From the NCBI GenBank assembly GCA_028335825.1, contig JAIOKI010000006.1, positions 372,001 through 436,000 on the forward strand: a DNA stretch of 64,000 nt, read 5' to 3'. The stretch comes from Nosema muscidifuracis (Eukaryota; Microsporidia; Nosematidae). Within the stretch, counting starts at the first letter, position 1. Each line of letters starts with the position of its first letter. Shown here piece after piece: positions 1-10,055 of this stretch. The position numbers and the translations under genes were made by a program. The notes under the pieces were generated by a model. The model was not told the origin of the DNA, did no database searches, and saw only the letters and a program-made list of their open reading frames with translations.

Positions 1-124
1 AAAGACTCTTGACAAAGTTAAGCTTTGTAGTCTTAATATAAATCATCTTTATGGGAAGAAGGAAGACTTAGAGATCCTTTTGAAAGTAGAGAAACCATCA
101 ATTTTATGTCTACAAGAAACATGG
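1..124 (+). mobile_element. older LINE copy, left fragment
   Basis: This is part of the ORF2 endonuclease region of a non-LTR retrotransposon. It matches 2509-2632 of the complete copy almost base for base (one difference seen). It encodes the start of the endonuclease domain (SLNINHLYG ... CLQETW) and stops at the target duplication ACAAGAAACATGG (112-124), where a younger copy of the same element has inserted. The rest of its 5' side lies outside the window. Its continuation is at 6083-9551. Confidence 0.9.
112..124. repeat. target site duplication, left copy
   Basis: ACAAGAAACATGG is repeated exactly at 6083-6095. One further T on the 5' side also matches but merges with the T tail of the inserted element, so the duplication is 13-14 bp. 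Confidence 0.92.
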
Positions 125-125
125 G

Positions 126-2033
126 ATGGGGTTAGACAATTGTAAAAAAAACACTCCGCAGAGATGCAGCACAAACGAGGACTTACCAACCTCAAAAGTA
201 CAGAAAGATAGTCAAACATCTTTACTGGAAGGAATTAAAAGTAGTTATGGTACTCTTAGCACTGGTAATGCTTTGTACTATGACATAAAAAAATTGAATA
301 GTCTCTACTCAAAAACAGAAGTTTTGTTTGAAAAAGCAAGTAAAAATTTTTATCATATTGATAAAGAAAAGAACAGAGATATTTACAACATCTCTAGATA
401 CTCATTAAGTCTGATAGACTTGATTAAGCTCCAAGATGCACATGTTAAGTCGTGTCAACGTGAACTGAGTACACAAAAGAAGAAGTATGAATTACTTCAA
501 AAACAAGTGAATGATCTCATCAACCGTGTCAATTATGATGATGTCAATAAAGTAAACGCTGAATCAATGAATGAAGTGAAGCAGGAAACTGCAATAAAAG
601 ACAAAGATCGAACTCCTCATCCGGATAACTCGATTGTAAAAGAGGATGGTAAGGTCACCATGCCATCTCAAATAACAAGCATTGGATCGCCCAAGTCCTC
701 TGCACTATCAGTCTTCCTTTCCAAGGTAGCAAAAGCTTCCTGCAAAGGCAGGAAACCAAAGAGTCCCATTCTTTTAAAGAGAACATCTGAAGAAGGATGG
801 ACAAAGGTCGTAGCCAGCTACGGAAGATCAGTAGTGATCAAAAAAGATAGTCTATTGGCTGATAAAATGGAAGTTATCGATGACAACAGGTATACCTCAC
901 TAATGCCTGATTGGATTCGTAACATTAACAACAGTGAAGAGTCATCTGATGACTCTAATGATAAGAGTTATCCCTTAGCTTATCTAGGGGATCCTAAAAG
1001 ACAACAGAGGTCGAAACGCCTTGATAAAAGTAACTACCCTCTGAGGCTATCAGAGGATGTAAAAAAAGAAAAGGAGCCGAAACACTCCATAAAAGATAAT
1101 ATACATCTAGATGCCAATATGTGTAATCTAGATGTTATCACAAAAGAAGGCCTCCAAGGGCCTATGATAGTAGACCACAAAGCGACTGACATCTTAATTG
1201 AGTCTGTAGAGTCCTTTGTGGAAACAATAAAAGAGGAACAATTTTCTAAGTTGCATAACTTGCAAGAGACTAAGAAAAATGTTGTACTCAACAAAAGGGA
1301 GAAGTCGAAACGCTTCACAAATAAAAACTACCCTAAGGTTGGCAAGCCGAAGGATGTTCTAAAAGTTCCCAGTAAAACCACTAAGGGAAGTGTGGTATCA
1401 CACAAACAAAAGAAAAATCTCTTAAGGAGACTTAGAGAAGACTCAGCTCATAAAAAAGTTGAAATAAAAAATTTTATTGCCCCTAAAATGAAGGACAATA
1501 GAGACAAAAAGCCAGTAAAGAAGAATACTGGAGAAAAATGGACAGATAAGCTGTCTAGAGAAGAACTCCTCAAAATCATGCTTGAGGGGAAGAAACCAGC
1601 CGAAAATAAGTATCGGCTGGTTACAATGGAAGGTCTACCATCAGGAGAGGGCCATAAAAATTTAGCTGTCTGGGCTAAGATACTAGGTGTTAAGGAATCA
1701 GATATTCCTTACATAAAAGATGTCAGTGGGAAGACGATCCTTTTAGTAAGATATGAAGCTGTTCTGAGAGTGGCAGACAGTCTTTGTAGAATTGCTGAGG
1801 GAGTCAGATGCCTGTCTGAGCCAAATGCCTTGAGACAGTTCTTGTCTTATAATAAAGATAAAATAGTAGCAGATCTTGCTGTTATTAAAAAAAGCTGGAA
1901 GTCTTTTGTTCCTCTGCAAAAGTCTATAAAAGTTATAGTACGATGTCTTAATAATTTGGAGACAAGTATGTTAAAAAAGTTTGCTTTAGATGATGAAGCT
2001 ATAAAAGATATTCTGGAGGCTAATGGTCCCTGA
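126..2033 (+). CDS. LINE ORF1 protein (RNA-binding/chaperone-type, predicted)
   Basis: A 635-aa basic, lysine-rich protein encoded ahead of the reverse transcriptase frame. Residues about 100-145 look coiled-coil (QRELSTQKKKYELLQKQV), which would suit oligomerisation. The centre is charged and low in complexity. The C-terminal part (about 495-560, containing WAKILGVKESDIPYI and GKTILLVRYEAVLRV) resembles the conserved C-terminal segment of ORF1 proteins of some fungal LINEs; that is a resemblance judged by eye. No CCHC zinc knuckle is visible. By family role it should coat the element RNA. Its stop overlaps the ORF2 start by 11 nt, so ORF2 may be translated by termination-reinitiation. Confidence 0.8.
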   Translation: MGLDNCKKNTPQRCSTNEDLPTSKVQKDSQTSLLEGIKSSYGTLSTGNALYYDIKKLNSLYSKTEVLFEKASKNFYHIDKEKNRDIYNISRYSLSLIDLIKLQDAHVKSCQRELSTQKKKYELLQKQVNDLINRVNYDDVNKVNAESMNEVKQETAIKDKDRTPHPDNSIVKEDGKVTMPSQITSIGSPKSSALSVFLSKVAKASCKGRKPKSPILLKRTSEEGWTKVVASYGRSVVIKKDSLLADKMEVIDDNRYTSLMPDWIRNINNSEESSDDSNDKSYPLAYLGDPKRQQRSKRLDKSNYPLRLSEDVKKEKEPKHSIKDNIHLDANMCNLDVITKEGLQGPMIVDHKATDILIESVESFVETIKEEQFSKLHNLQETKKNVVLNKREKSKRFTNKNYPKVGKPKDVLKVPSKTTKGSVVSHKQKKNLLRRLREDSAHKKVEIKNFIAPKMKDNRDKKPVKKNTGEKWTDKLSREELLKIMLEGKKPAENKYRLVTMEGLPSGEGHKNLAVWAKILGVKESDIPYIKDVSGKTILLVRYEAVLRVADSLCRIAEGVRCLSEPNALRQFLSYNKDKIVADLAVIKKSWKSFVPLQKSIKVIVRCLNNLETSMLKKFALDDEAIKDILEANGP

Positions 2034-5000
2034 AAATAAAATTCTAAATATTGATTTATTACGATTCACTCTAAGGAATCAAAAAACTTCTTTATTTAAG
2101 CTTCTTAGAAGCAACAAAAGTATTTGTATTGATTTAAGTTACAAACTTATTAAAATCAAAAGTAAATGTCATTCGAGATCCCTCGGAGTAAAATCTTTAA
2201 ATTATAATGTAATGTTTAATTTAAGAAAAAAGATCAAGCTTAACAGCTTACAAAAGAAGCTCTGCTTAGTAAAGGCCTTGGCAAGCCATATTAAGATTTT
2301 AGAGTTACAAAAGCAACTTACAAGAGTTAGTCCAGTTTTAGATAACTGTATTGTAGGTAGTAAAAGACATCGCAGACGTGATACAACATTTACTTTCTTT
2401 GTTGTAAAGAAAGTACAAAAAGACAACTTCATTAATGCATTTAAGCAGTTAAACATTAATGTGTTAAAAGAAAAACCAGCTAAGTTTAAGCAGGTACAAA
2501 AGTTAAAGACTCTTGACAAAGTTAAGCTTTGTAGTCTTAATATAAATCATCTTTATGGGAAGAAGGAGGACTTAGAGATCCTTTTGAAAGTAGAGAAACC
2601 ATCAATTTTATGTCTACAAGAAACATGGAAGAAATCCACTTTTATTGGAAGACTAGAAAAGTATATGGTAATGGAAACACCTGCCATAGGTAAAAATAAA
2701 CCAGGTTTAATGACCTTGGTAAGAAAAAGTGGAGCAGTGAGATGTTCTAAAAAAGGTAATGATGACAACATCCTACAAACGGTTGTTGAATTCAAAACAA
2801 GTACAGGATGGACAAAGATACTAGTTATCAATGTCTATGTGCCACAAGATAGAGAGCTTAAGCAATTAACTCTCATAAAATTAATCAACCTTCTTAATAT
2901 TGAGAAGAACAAAAGATGCTACAAGGAGATTATAGTAATGGGAGATATGAATTGTAAAGATTCAACTCTCAAACAAAAGCTTGTTGCTGGAGGTTTAAAT
3001 CCTCTTATCAACTACAATAGAGTATCAGGAACTAGAATCCTGAGTAATGGTAAAGTCTCAAAAAGACGTATTGATACGATCTTTAGAGTCTTAAAACAAG
3101 ACAGTGAGAAGGTTACTATCTCACGAAGATGGGCTGTAGGAGATCATCTACTACTTAGAAGATACATAACTCTTCCTTCTCCAGTAGTAGAGACATCTTT
3201 TACATATAACAGAAAGAAGATGCAAGATCCTCTTATTGAAGAGAAATTGAGTCAGCTTTTGAATAGGAAACTATTCACAATAGAAGAACTCCCAAGAGTT
3301 TTAAAAGAAGTATGTACAACTGAAAAGGTGTACGATAAAGTTAAGGTAAGAAAAGGATTACCTATTAAATGGAAGCACATTAATGTGTATAAAAGATTTA
3401 GACTTGTCACAAAGCGAGTACTAAAACAATGGAATGATGTAAATGCTTTTAGGTATTTGACATTAAAAAAAGAAGTTGAGGAAACAAGAGTGAAGGTTCG
3501 GCGAGAACGAGCTAATCTCTGGGCCTTTAATGGCATAAACCTCTATAAAAGTAATCGCTCTAGAGATTTCTGGAAGTGGCTAAAGGGTATGTCTAACACA
3601 TCAGTTAGACTAGACAATGTTTGTCTTCAAGACGAGGAGGGCAGAGCTCACAATGAGCAACAAAAGAAGCTAGAAATAGCTAACAAATTTTATGCTAAAT
3701 TAGCAACACCAACTGTAGATAGTGACTCTATATACAACAAAAGTATTTTAAAAGAGCCTCCTGATGACGTCACAATGGAGGAATTAATAAAAGCTACAAA
3801 TAATTGTGGCAATAACAAAGCAGCCGGTCCGGATGAAATTCCAACTGAGCTATACAAGGTACTACTTAGGCCTAGTCTAGTAGATAAAAAGCTGCCCTCA
3901 TTCCTGGTGGATGAGATCAACAAATTTATAACAGGTGCCAGCCCACCTGTTTATTGGAGTGCTGCTGATATGGTATGCCTCCATAAAAAGGGAGATGAAA
4001 CAGATATCAACAACTATAGAGGTATTGCACTGATTAATACAATCAGTAAAATATACCTAAAAATAATCAATGATAGACTTACACAGTTTGTCGATACAAA
4101 TAACATTCTTTCTCCTTATCAGGCTGGATTTAGAGCAGGAGAAGAATGTATGAACCAGGTAGCAACTTTATTAGAAGTTGTTAAAAGAAGAGAATTTCGA
4201 AGTCTGAAGACATATCTGTGCTTCATAGACTTTGAAAAAGCTTATGATAATGTTAGCCATGAGCTATTATTTAATAAGCTACAAAAGTATTGTATACCAG
4301 AGTATCTTATCAATACATTGAAAGATATATATGGTAACACACTAATGAGAATCCGCATAGGTGGAGATACAAGCAGTGGCTATAGCTACAGAAAAGGTGT
4401 GAGACAAGGATGCCCTTGTTCTCCGATGTTGTTCAATTTGTTTATTAATGACATTTTTGATGACATGACAAAAGTGATTGTACCTCGATCAACAATAGCA
4501 ATACCAGGACTGATGTTTGCAGATGACATTGTTGTCTTCGGTGATTCAAAAAATGATTTGGAACTAAAAATTCAACAAATCAGCAAATGGGCAGTTGACA
4601 ATCAAATGAGAGTTAACTGTAACAAAAGTGGTATTCTCGTATGGAACACCAATACAAGCTATGAGTCAGAAGATATCTCTATAGATATTGACTTCGGAAA
4701 GATCTGTGAAGTCACAGAATACAGGTATTTGGGTGTGTTGATTAAAAGAAGCACCCTCGAAGATCATCTTGTAAAAGATGGAGCCTTTAGAGGCAAAAAA
4801 GCATTAGAAGCATTGAAACCAAAGCTTCTTAACAAGAGTATATGTATTCCGTTTAAGGGAATACTAATAAAGAATGTACTAGTACCTGCACTCATGTACG
4901 GTAGTGAGTTATGGGGAATGTCTAGCACAAGATCAGGGAGAATCAGTAGGATTCTCAGAAAAGCTGTTCGGATGATATTCTGGACAAAAATAGTTCCATT

Positions 5001-5733
5001 AGATAGGATAATGGATGAGTTCTGTATTAACAGGATTCAAATACAGGCAGCTCTAAATCGCTTTAGAGCATTAAGGAAGTGGAAACACAACAAAACTATA
5101 ATCTCGGAATTTGTAGAACAAGTTCCAAGAGCCAAAAAGACTACATGGAGTTCAAGAACTCGACGGTGGTGTAAAAGATATGTCGGACACGACTATGAAA
5201 GTATTGACTACAAAGTAGCCAAACAAAGAATAATCGAGGTATTGAAAGGTAGGAGATCCTATAATACTACCATAGCATCCTCACTAGCAGCACAGTATGG
5301 TATATTTGAGTCTCAACTCAAGCACATACTAACACAAGTTAGTAAAAGACAGATAAGGAATTACACCAAAGTAAGGTGTAATTTAATTAGATGGTCTCCT
5401 GCGTTAGCTAATGCTCGTAGAATCCCTCAGTATTATAGAGAACATTGCTTTCTATGTGAGGGAGAACAGGAAAATCTTGAACATTTCCTGTTAGATTGTC
5501 CATCCTTATCTGAAACAAGATCTCTTTATGAGAACAAAATCCCAGAGTTAAATTCTTTAACTCTAACAAAAATAGAACAAGTTAAGATGATCATTGGTAA
5601 TATAAATGACATTAAAACTTCACCAACAGGAAGAAAAGCTCTACTTGCAAGAGTAGAATTTCTTGATAAAATGATAGTACAAAGATATATCATTGTACAA
5701 CAAAAAAGTAGACTTCATGTCTCATTAGAGTAA
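2023..5733 (+). CDS. LINE ORF2: endonuclease-reverse transcriptase
   Basis: A 1236-aa polyprotein. After a basic leader (1-160) comes an exonuclease/endonuclease/phosphatase domain (about 165-380) with SLNINHL, the catalytic QETW glutamate, VMGDMNCKD and the terminal GDHLLL. The reverse transcriptase follows (about 560-860): KAAGPDEIP, NNYRGIALI, FIDFEKAYDNV (motif A), GVRQGCPCSPMLFN (motif B), the catalytic MFADDIVVFG (motif C), then NCNKSG and EYRYLGVLI. A C-terminal Cys/His motif, CFLC...HFLLDC, sits near residue 1140. All key residues are present. An apurinic-type endonuclease with a C-terminal zinc motif is typical of the I/R1-like LINE assemblage; I do not assign the clade further. Confidence 0.93.
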   Translation: MVPENKILNIDLLRFTLRNQKTSLFKLLRSNKSICIDLSYKLIKIKSKCHSRSLGVKSLNYNVMFNLRKKIKLNSLQKKLCLVKALASHIKILELQKQLTRVSPVLDNCIVGSKRHRRRDTTFTFFVVKKVQKDNFINAFKQLNINVLKEKPAKFKQVQKLKTLDKVKLCSLNINHLYGKKEDLEILLKVEKPSILCLQETWKKSTFIGRLEKYMVMETPAIGKNKPGLMTLVRKSGAVRCSKKGNDDNILQTVVEFKTSTGWTKILVINVYVPQDRELKQLTLIKLINLLNIEKNKRCYKEIIVMGDMNCKDSTLKQKLVAGGLNPLINYNRVSGTRILSNGKVSKRRIDTIFRVLKQDSEKVTISRRWAVGDHLLLRRYITLPSPVVETSFTYNRKKMQDPLIEEKLSQLLNRKLFTIEELPRVLKEVCTTEKVYDKVKVRKGLPIKWKHINVYKRFRLVTKRVLKQWNDVNAFRYLTLKKEVEETRVKVRRERANLWAFNGINLYKSNRSRDFWKWLKGMSNTSVRLDNVCLQDEEGRAHNEQQKKLEIANKFYAKLATPTVDSDSIYNKSILKEPPDDVTMEELIKATNNCGNNKAAGPDEIPTELYKVLLRPSLVDKKLPSFLVDEINKFITGASPPVYWSAADMVCLHKKGDETDINNYRGIALINTISKIYLKIINDRLTQFVDTNNILSPYQAGFRAGEECMNQVATLLEVVKRREFRSLKTYLCFIDFEKAYDNVSHELLFNKLQKYCIPEYLINTLKDIYGNTLMRIRIGGDTSSGYSYRKGVRQGCPCSPMLFNLFINDIFDDMTKVIVPRSTIAIPGLMFADDIVVFGDSKNDLELKIQQISKWAVDNQMRVNCNKSGILVWNTNTSYESEDISIDIDFGKICEVTEYRYLGVLIKRSTLEDHLVKDGAFRGKKALEALKPKLLNKSICIPFKGILIKNVLVPALMYGSELWGMSSTRSGRISRILRKAVRMIFWTKIVPLDRIMDEFCINRIQIQAALNRFRALRKWKHNKTIISEFVEQVPRAKKTTWSSRTRRWCKRYVGHDYESIDYKVAKQRIIEVLKGRRSYNTTIASSLAAQYGIFESQLKHILTQVSKRQIRNYTKVRCNLIRWSPALANARRIPQYYREHCFLCEGEQENLEHFLLDCPSLSETRSLYENKIPELNSLTLTKIEQVKMIIGNINDIKTSPTGRKALLARVEFLDKMIVQRYIIVQQKSRLHVSLE

Positions 5734-6082
5734 AATCTGATACAAAAGTAGCTAATTTATTAGCAACAAAAGAATTAAATTATGACCTGGGAGGGGTTTG
5801 GCTTAAAGCTGCATATTATGCCGTAGCATTCCGCTGAACTGAGTTGTGTTCTTAAATGGTGTATTGAACCAGGCGATAACCCAAAATCCTGCTGAACGCA
5901 GGTCTCAGTCATTATGACTGTTGGATTTTAATTAATCCTAAGGGGTTCCCAATCTTCCTACAAGCAAGGCCTTCATGGTATGCTGGTGTGTGTCACCAAA
6001 TATTGGATGTAGAAGTTTTTACTTGCTGTGTGGCTTTTCTTTCTTATCTCAATAAATTATTTTATTTTATTTTTTTTTTTTT
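5734..6082 (+). promoter_or_regulatory. LINE 3' untranslated region with predicted RNA fold and T-rich tail
   Basis: This is clearly GC-richer than host intergenic DNA and is repeated at 9201-9551. AAAATCC (5883-5889) can pair with GGATTTT (5923-5929), enclosing two hairpins: CCTGC/GCAGG (5888-5902, competing by two bases with the outer stem) and CAGTCAT/ATGACTG (5906-5920). The sense strand ends in TTTTA-like units and a T run, not poly(A). By analogy with other LINEs this could be where reverse transcriptase recognises its RNA; that is inference. Confidence 0.6.
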
Positions 6083-6095
6083 ACAAGAAACATGG
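6083..6095. repeat. target site duplication, right copy
   Basis: Exact repeat of 112-124, directly after the T-rich end of the inserted LINE. Confidence 0.92.
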
Positions 6096-9000
6096 AAGAA
6101 ATCCACTTTTATTGGAAGACTAGAAAAGTATATGGTAGTGGAAACACCTGCCATAGGTAAAAATAAACCAGGTTTAATGACCTTGGTAAGAAAAAGTGGA
6201 GCAGTGAGATGTTCTAAAAAAGGTAATGATGACAACATCCTACAAACGGTTGTTGAATTCAAAACAAGTACAGGATGGACAAAGATACTAGTTATCAATG
6301 TCTATGTGCCACAAGATAGAGAGCTTAAGCAATTAACTCTCATAAAATTAATCAACCTTCTTAATATTGAGAAGAACAAAAGATGCTACAAGGAGATTAT
6401 AGTAATGGGAGATATGAATTGTAAAGATTCAACTCTCAAACAAAAGCTTGTTGCTAGAGGTTTAAATCCTCTTATCAACTACAAAAGAGTATCAGGAACT
6501 AGAATCCTGAGTAATGGTAAAGTCTCAAAAAGACGTATTGATACGATCTTTAGAGTCTTAAAGCAAGACAGTGAGAAGGTTACTATCTCACAAAGATGGG
6601 CTGTAGGAGATCATCTACTACTTAGAAGATATATAACTCTTCCTTCTCCAGTAGTAGAGACATCTTTTACATATAACAGAAAGAAGATGCAAGATCCTCT
6701 TATTGAAGAGAGATTAAGTCAGCTTTTGAATAGGAAACTATTCACAATAGAAGAACTCCCAAGAGTTTTAAAAGAAGTATGTACAACTGAAAAGGTGTAC
6801 GATAAAGTTAAGGTAAGAAAAGGATTACCTATTAAATGGAAGCACATTAATGTGTATAAAAGATTTAGACTTGCCACAAAGCGAGTACTAAAACAATGGA
6901 ATGATGTAAATGCTTTTAGGTATTTAACATTAAAAAAAGAAGTGGAGGAAACAAGAGTGAAGGTTCGGCGAGAACGAGCTAATCTCTGGGCCTTTAATGG
7001 CATAAACCTCTATAAAAGTAATCGCTCTAGAGATTTCTGGAAGTGGCTAAAGGGTATGTCTAACACATCAGTTAGACTAGACAATGTTTGTCTTCAAGAC
7101 GAGGAGGGCATAGCTCACAATGAGCAACAAAAGAAGCTAGAAATAGCTAACAAATTTTATGCTAAATTAGCAACATCAACTGTAGATAGTGACTCTATAT
7201 ACAACAAAAGTCCTTTAAAAGAGCCTCCCGATGACGTCATAATGGAGGAATTAATAAAAGCTACAAATAATTGTGGCAATAACAAAGCAGCCGGTCCGGA
7301 TGAAATTCCAACTGAGCTATACAAGGTACTACTTAGGCCTAGTCTAGTAGATAAAAAGCTGCCCTCATTCCTGGTGGATGAGATCAACAAATTTATAACA
7401 GGTGCCAGCCCACCTGTTTATTGGAGTGCTGCTGATATGGTATGCCTCCATAAAAAAGGAGATGAAACAGATATCAACAACTATAGAGGTATTGCACTGA
7501 TTAATACAATCAGTAAAATATACCTAAAAATAATCAATGATAGACTTACACAGTTTGTCGATACAAATAACATTCTTTCTCCTTATCAGGCTGGATTTAG
7601 AGCAGGAGAAGAATGTATGAACCAGGTAGCAACTTTATTAGAAGTTGTTAAAAGAAGAGAATTTCGAAGTCTGAAGACATATCTGTGCTTCATAGACTTC
7701 GAAAAAGCTTATGATAATGTTAGCCATGAGCTATTATTTAATAAGCTACAAAAGTATTGTATACCAGAATATCTGATAAATACATTGAAAGATATATATG
7801 GTAACACACAAATGAGAATCCGCATAGGTGGAGATACAAGCAGTGGCTATAGCTACAGAAAAGGTGTGAGACAAGGATGCCCTTGTTCTCCAATGTTGTT
7901 CAATCTGTTTATTAATGACATTTTTGATGACATGACAAAAGTGATTGTACCTCGATCAACAATAGCAATACCAGGACTGATGTTTGCAGATGACATTGTT
8001 GTCTTTGGTGATTCAAAAAATGATTTGGAACTAAAAATTCAACAAATCAGTAAATGGGCAGTTGACAATCAAATGAAAGTTAACTGTAACAAAAGTGGTA
8101 TTCTCGTATGGAATACCAATACAAGCTATGAGTCAGAAGATATCTCTATAGATATTGACTTTGGAAAGATCTGTGAAGTCACAGAATACAGGTATTTGGG
8201 TGTTTTGATTAAAAAAAGCACCCTCGAAGATCATCTTGTAAAAGATGGAGCCTTTAGAGGCAAAAAAGCATTAGAAGCATTGAAACCAAAGCTTCTTAAC
8301 AAGAGTATATGTATTCCGTTCAAGGGAATACTAATAAAGAATGTACTAGTACCTGCACTCATGTACGGTAGTGAGTTATGGGGAATGTCTAGTACAAGAT
8401 CAGGGAGAATCAGTAGGATTCTCAGAAAAGCTGTCCGGATGATATTCTGGACAAAAATAGTTCCATTAGATAGGATAATGGATGAGTTCTGTATTAACAG
8501 GATTCAAATACAAGCAGCTCTAAATCGCTTTAGAGCATTAAGGAAGTGGAAACACAACAAAACTATAATCTCGGAATTTGTAGAACAAGTTCCAAGAGCC
8601 AAAAAGACTACATGGAGTTCAAGAACTCGACGGTGGTGTAAAAGATATGTCGGACACGACTATGAAAGTATTGACTACAAAGTAGCCAAACAAAGAATAA
8701 TAGAGGTATTGAAAGGTAGGAGATCCTATAATACTACCATAGCATCCTCACTAGCAGCACAGTATGGTATATTTGAGTCTCAACTCAAGTACATACTAAC
8801 ACAAATAAATAAGAGACAGATAAGGAATTACACTAAAATAAGATGTAATTTAATTAGATGGTCTTCTGCGTTAGCTAATGCTCTTAGAATCCCTCAGTAT
8901 TATAGAGAACATTGCTTTCTATGTGAGGGAGAACAGGAAAATCTTGAACATTTCCTGTTAGATTGTCCATCCTTGTCTGAGACAAGATCTCTTTATGAGA

Positions 9001-9200
9001 ACAAAATTACAGAGTTAAATTCTTTAACTCTGACAAAAGTAGAACGAGTTAAGATGATCATTGGGAACATCAATGACATCAAGACTTCACCAACAGGAAG
9101 AAAAGCTCTACTTGTAAGAGTAGAATTTCTTGATAAAATGATAGTACAAAGATATATCATTGTACAACAAAAGAGTAGACTTCATGTCTCATCAGAGTAA
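6084..9200 (+). pseudogene. LINE ORF2, 3' part, severed from its start by the nested insertion
   Basis: It encodes the endonuclease from the catalytic QETW onwards, the whole reverse transcriptase (FIDFEKAYDNV, MFADDIVVFG) and the C-terminal Cys/His motif. No stop interrupts it until 9200. The first part of the endonuclease is upstream of the inserted element (1-124 and beyond the window). The open frame extends a little upstream into the tail of the inserted copy, but no ATG lies there in frame; the first codon of that extension is GTG at 5988. It is therefore a broken gene, despite its length. Confidence 0.88.
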
Positions 9201-9633
9201 AATCTGATACAAAAGTAGCTAATTTATTAGCAACAAAAGAATTAAATTCTGACCTGGGAGGGGTTTGGCTTAAAGCTGCATATTATGCCGTAGCATTCCG
9301 CTGAACTGAGTTGTGTTCTTAAATGGTGTATTGAACCAGGCGATAACCCAAAATCCTGCTGAACGCAGGTCTCAGTCATTATGACTGAAGGATTTTAATT
9401 AATCCTAAGGGGTTCCCAATCTTCCTACAAGCAAGACCTTTATGGTATGCTGGTGTGTGTCACATAATATTGGATGTAGAGGTTTTTACTTGCTGTGTGG
9501 CTTTTCTCTCTTATTTCAATAAATCATTTTATTTTATTTTTTTTTTTTTTAATTTTATTTTCAATACTGATTTTTTTTTTAAAAATATTTTTTTTATTTT
9601 ACTTTATTCATTACACTTTACTACTCTAAAATA

Positions 9634-9897
9634 TCATAAAAAGTCTATTCTCCTTGAACTTCCATACTTTTTATTTTCTTTTTTTGACCTAATTTCAATA
9701 TATCCGTTTGGAGACATTAGCTGAACAATCCTTTTTGGAGTACCAATTCTTTTAGGTGTAGTAATAAATCTTCTGGTTTCCTTGATCGATTTAACCTTCT
9801 TAAGAGATTCTGTAGACTTTCTTTTAATCAAAATCTCTGTTGATTTAACTTTATTGATATATTTCTTTGTCCACCATGTTTTTCTATCTTTAAGCAT
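9634..9897 (-). CDS. lysine-rich hypothetical protein, 87 aa
   Basis: A very basic small frame with repeated TPKRI and many Lys/Arg. I do not recognise it. It has somewhat higher GC than the neighbouring intergenic DNA. A CCCTCCC string lies about 35 nt upstream of the ATG, further than in other genes here. It sits between the LINE tail and tRNA-Trp. It could be a small nuclear or ribosome-associated protein, or a chance frame. Confidence 0.35.
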   Translation of the reverse strand: MLKDRKTWWTKKYINKVKSTEILIKRKSTESLKKVKSIKETRRFITTPKRIGTPKRIVQLMSPNGYIEIRSKKENKKYGSSRRIDFL

Positions 9898-9983
9898 GTA
9901 ATCAAAAAATATTTTTTTATAATATTTTGGGAGGGAAATGTTATATTTTAATTATTTGTATTGTTAATTAATTTATACACTAA

Positions 9984-10055
9984 GACCTCGTGGCGCAATG
10001 GTAGCGCGTCGGATTCCAGACCCGAAGGTTCTAGGTTCGAGTCCTAGCGTGGTCA
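9984..10055 (+). tRNA. tRNA-Trp (CCA)
   Basis: Cloverleaf: acceptor GACCTCG/CGTGGTC, D arm GCGC/GCGC, anticodon loop TTCCAGA (CCA), T arm CTAGG-TTCGAGT-CCTAG, discriminator A. There is no intron. A short T run follows as a Pol III terminator. Two stem positions do not pair in the standard way (U5-U68 in the acceptor, A31-C39 in the anticodon stem). Confidence 0.9.

Larger units (their letters stand above)
125..6082 (+). mobile_element. complete-looking LINE (non-LTR retrotransposon) inserted in an older copy
   Basis: A two-ORF non-LTR retrotransposon: ORF1 (126-2033), ORF2 (2023-5733, endonuclease plus reverse transcriptase) and a 3' untranslated region of about 350 bases ending in a T-rich tail. 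The 13-bp direct repeat ACAAGAAACATGG flanks it at 112-124 and 6083-6095, as expected for target-primed integration. The flanking DNA on both sides is ORF2 of another copy of the same element. Both reading frames are uninterrupted, so it may be recent and possibly active. There is almost no 5' leader before the ORF1 ATG, so either the leader is minimal or this copy is slightly shortened at its 5' end. Confidence 0.92.
6083..9551 (+). mobile_element. older LINE copy, right fragment
   Basis: This continues the element interrupted at position 124. It begins with the second copy of the target duplication (6083-6095), carries the rest of ORF2, then the same 3' untranslated region and T-rich tail (about 9530-9551). 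About two dozen amino-acid differences from the inserted copy are visible over roughly 1030 residues, so both copies come from closely related, recent sources. Confidence 0.92.

Noticed and set aside
1034-1318. Minus-strand open frames within the LINE (also at 2202, 2553, 3252, 3690, 6062, 6719, 7157)
   Set aside because: They are shadows of ORF1 and ORF2, without start motifs, and repeat in both copies because the coding strand does.
5988-6083. Upstream extension of the 1070-codon frame, starting in the LINE 3' UTR
   Set aside because: It begins with GTG in untranslated sequence of the inserted element and only runs by chance into the older ORF2; it is not a protein start.
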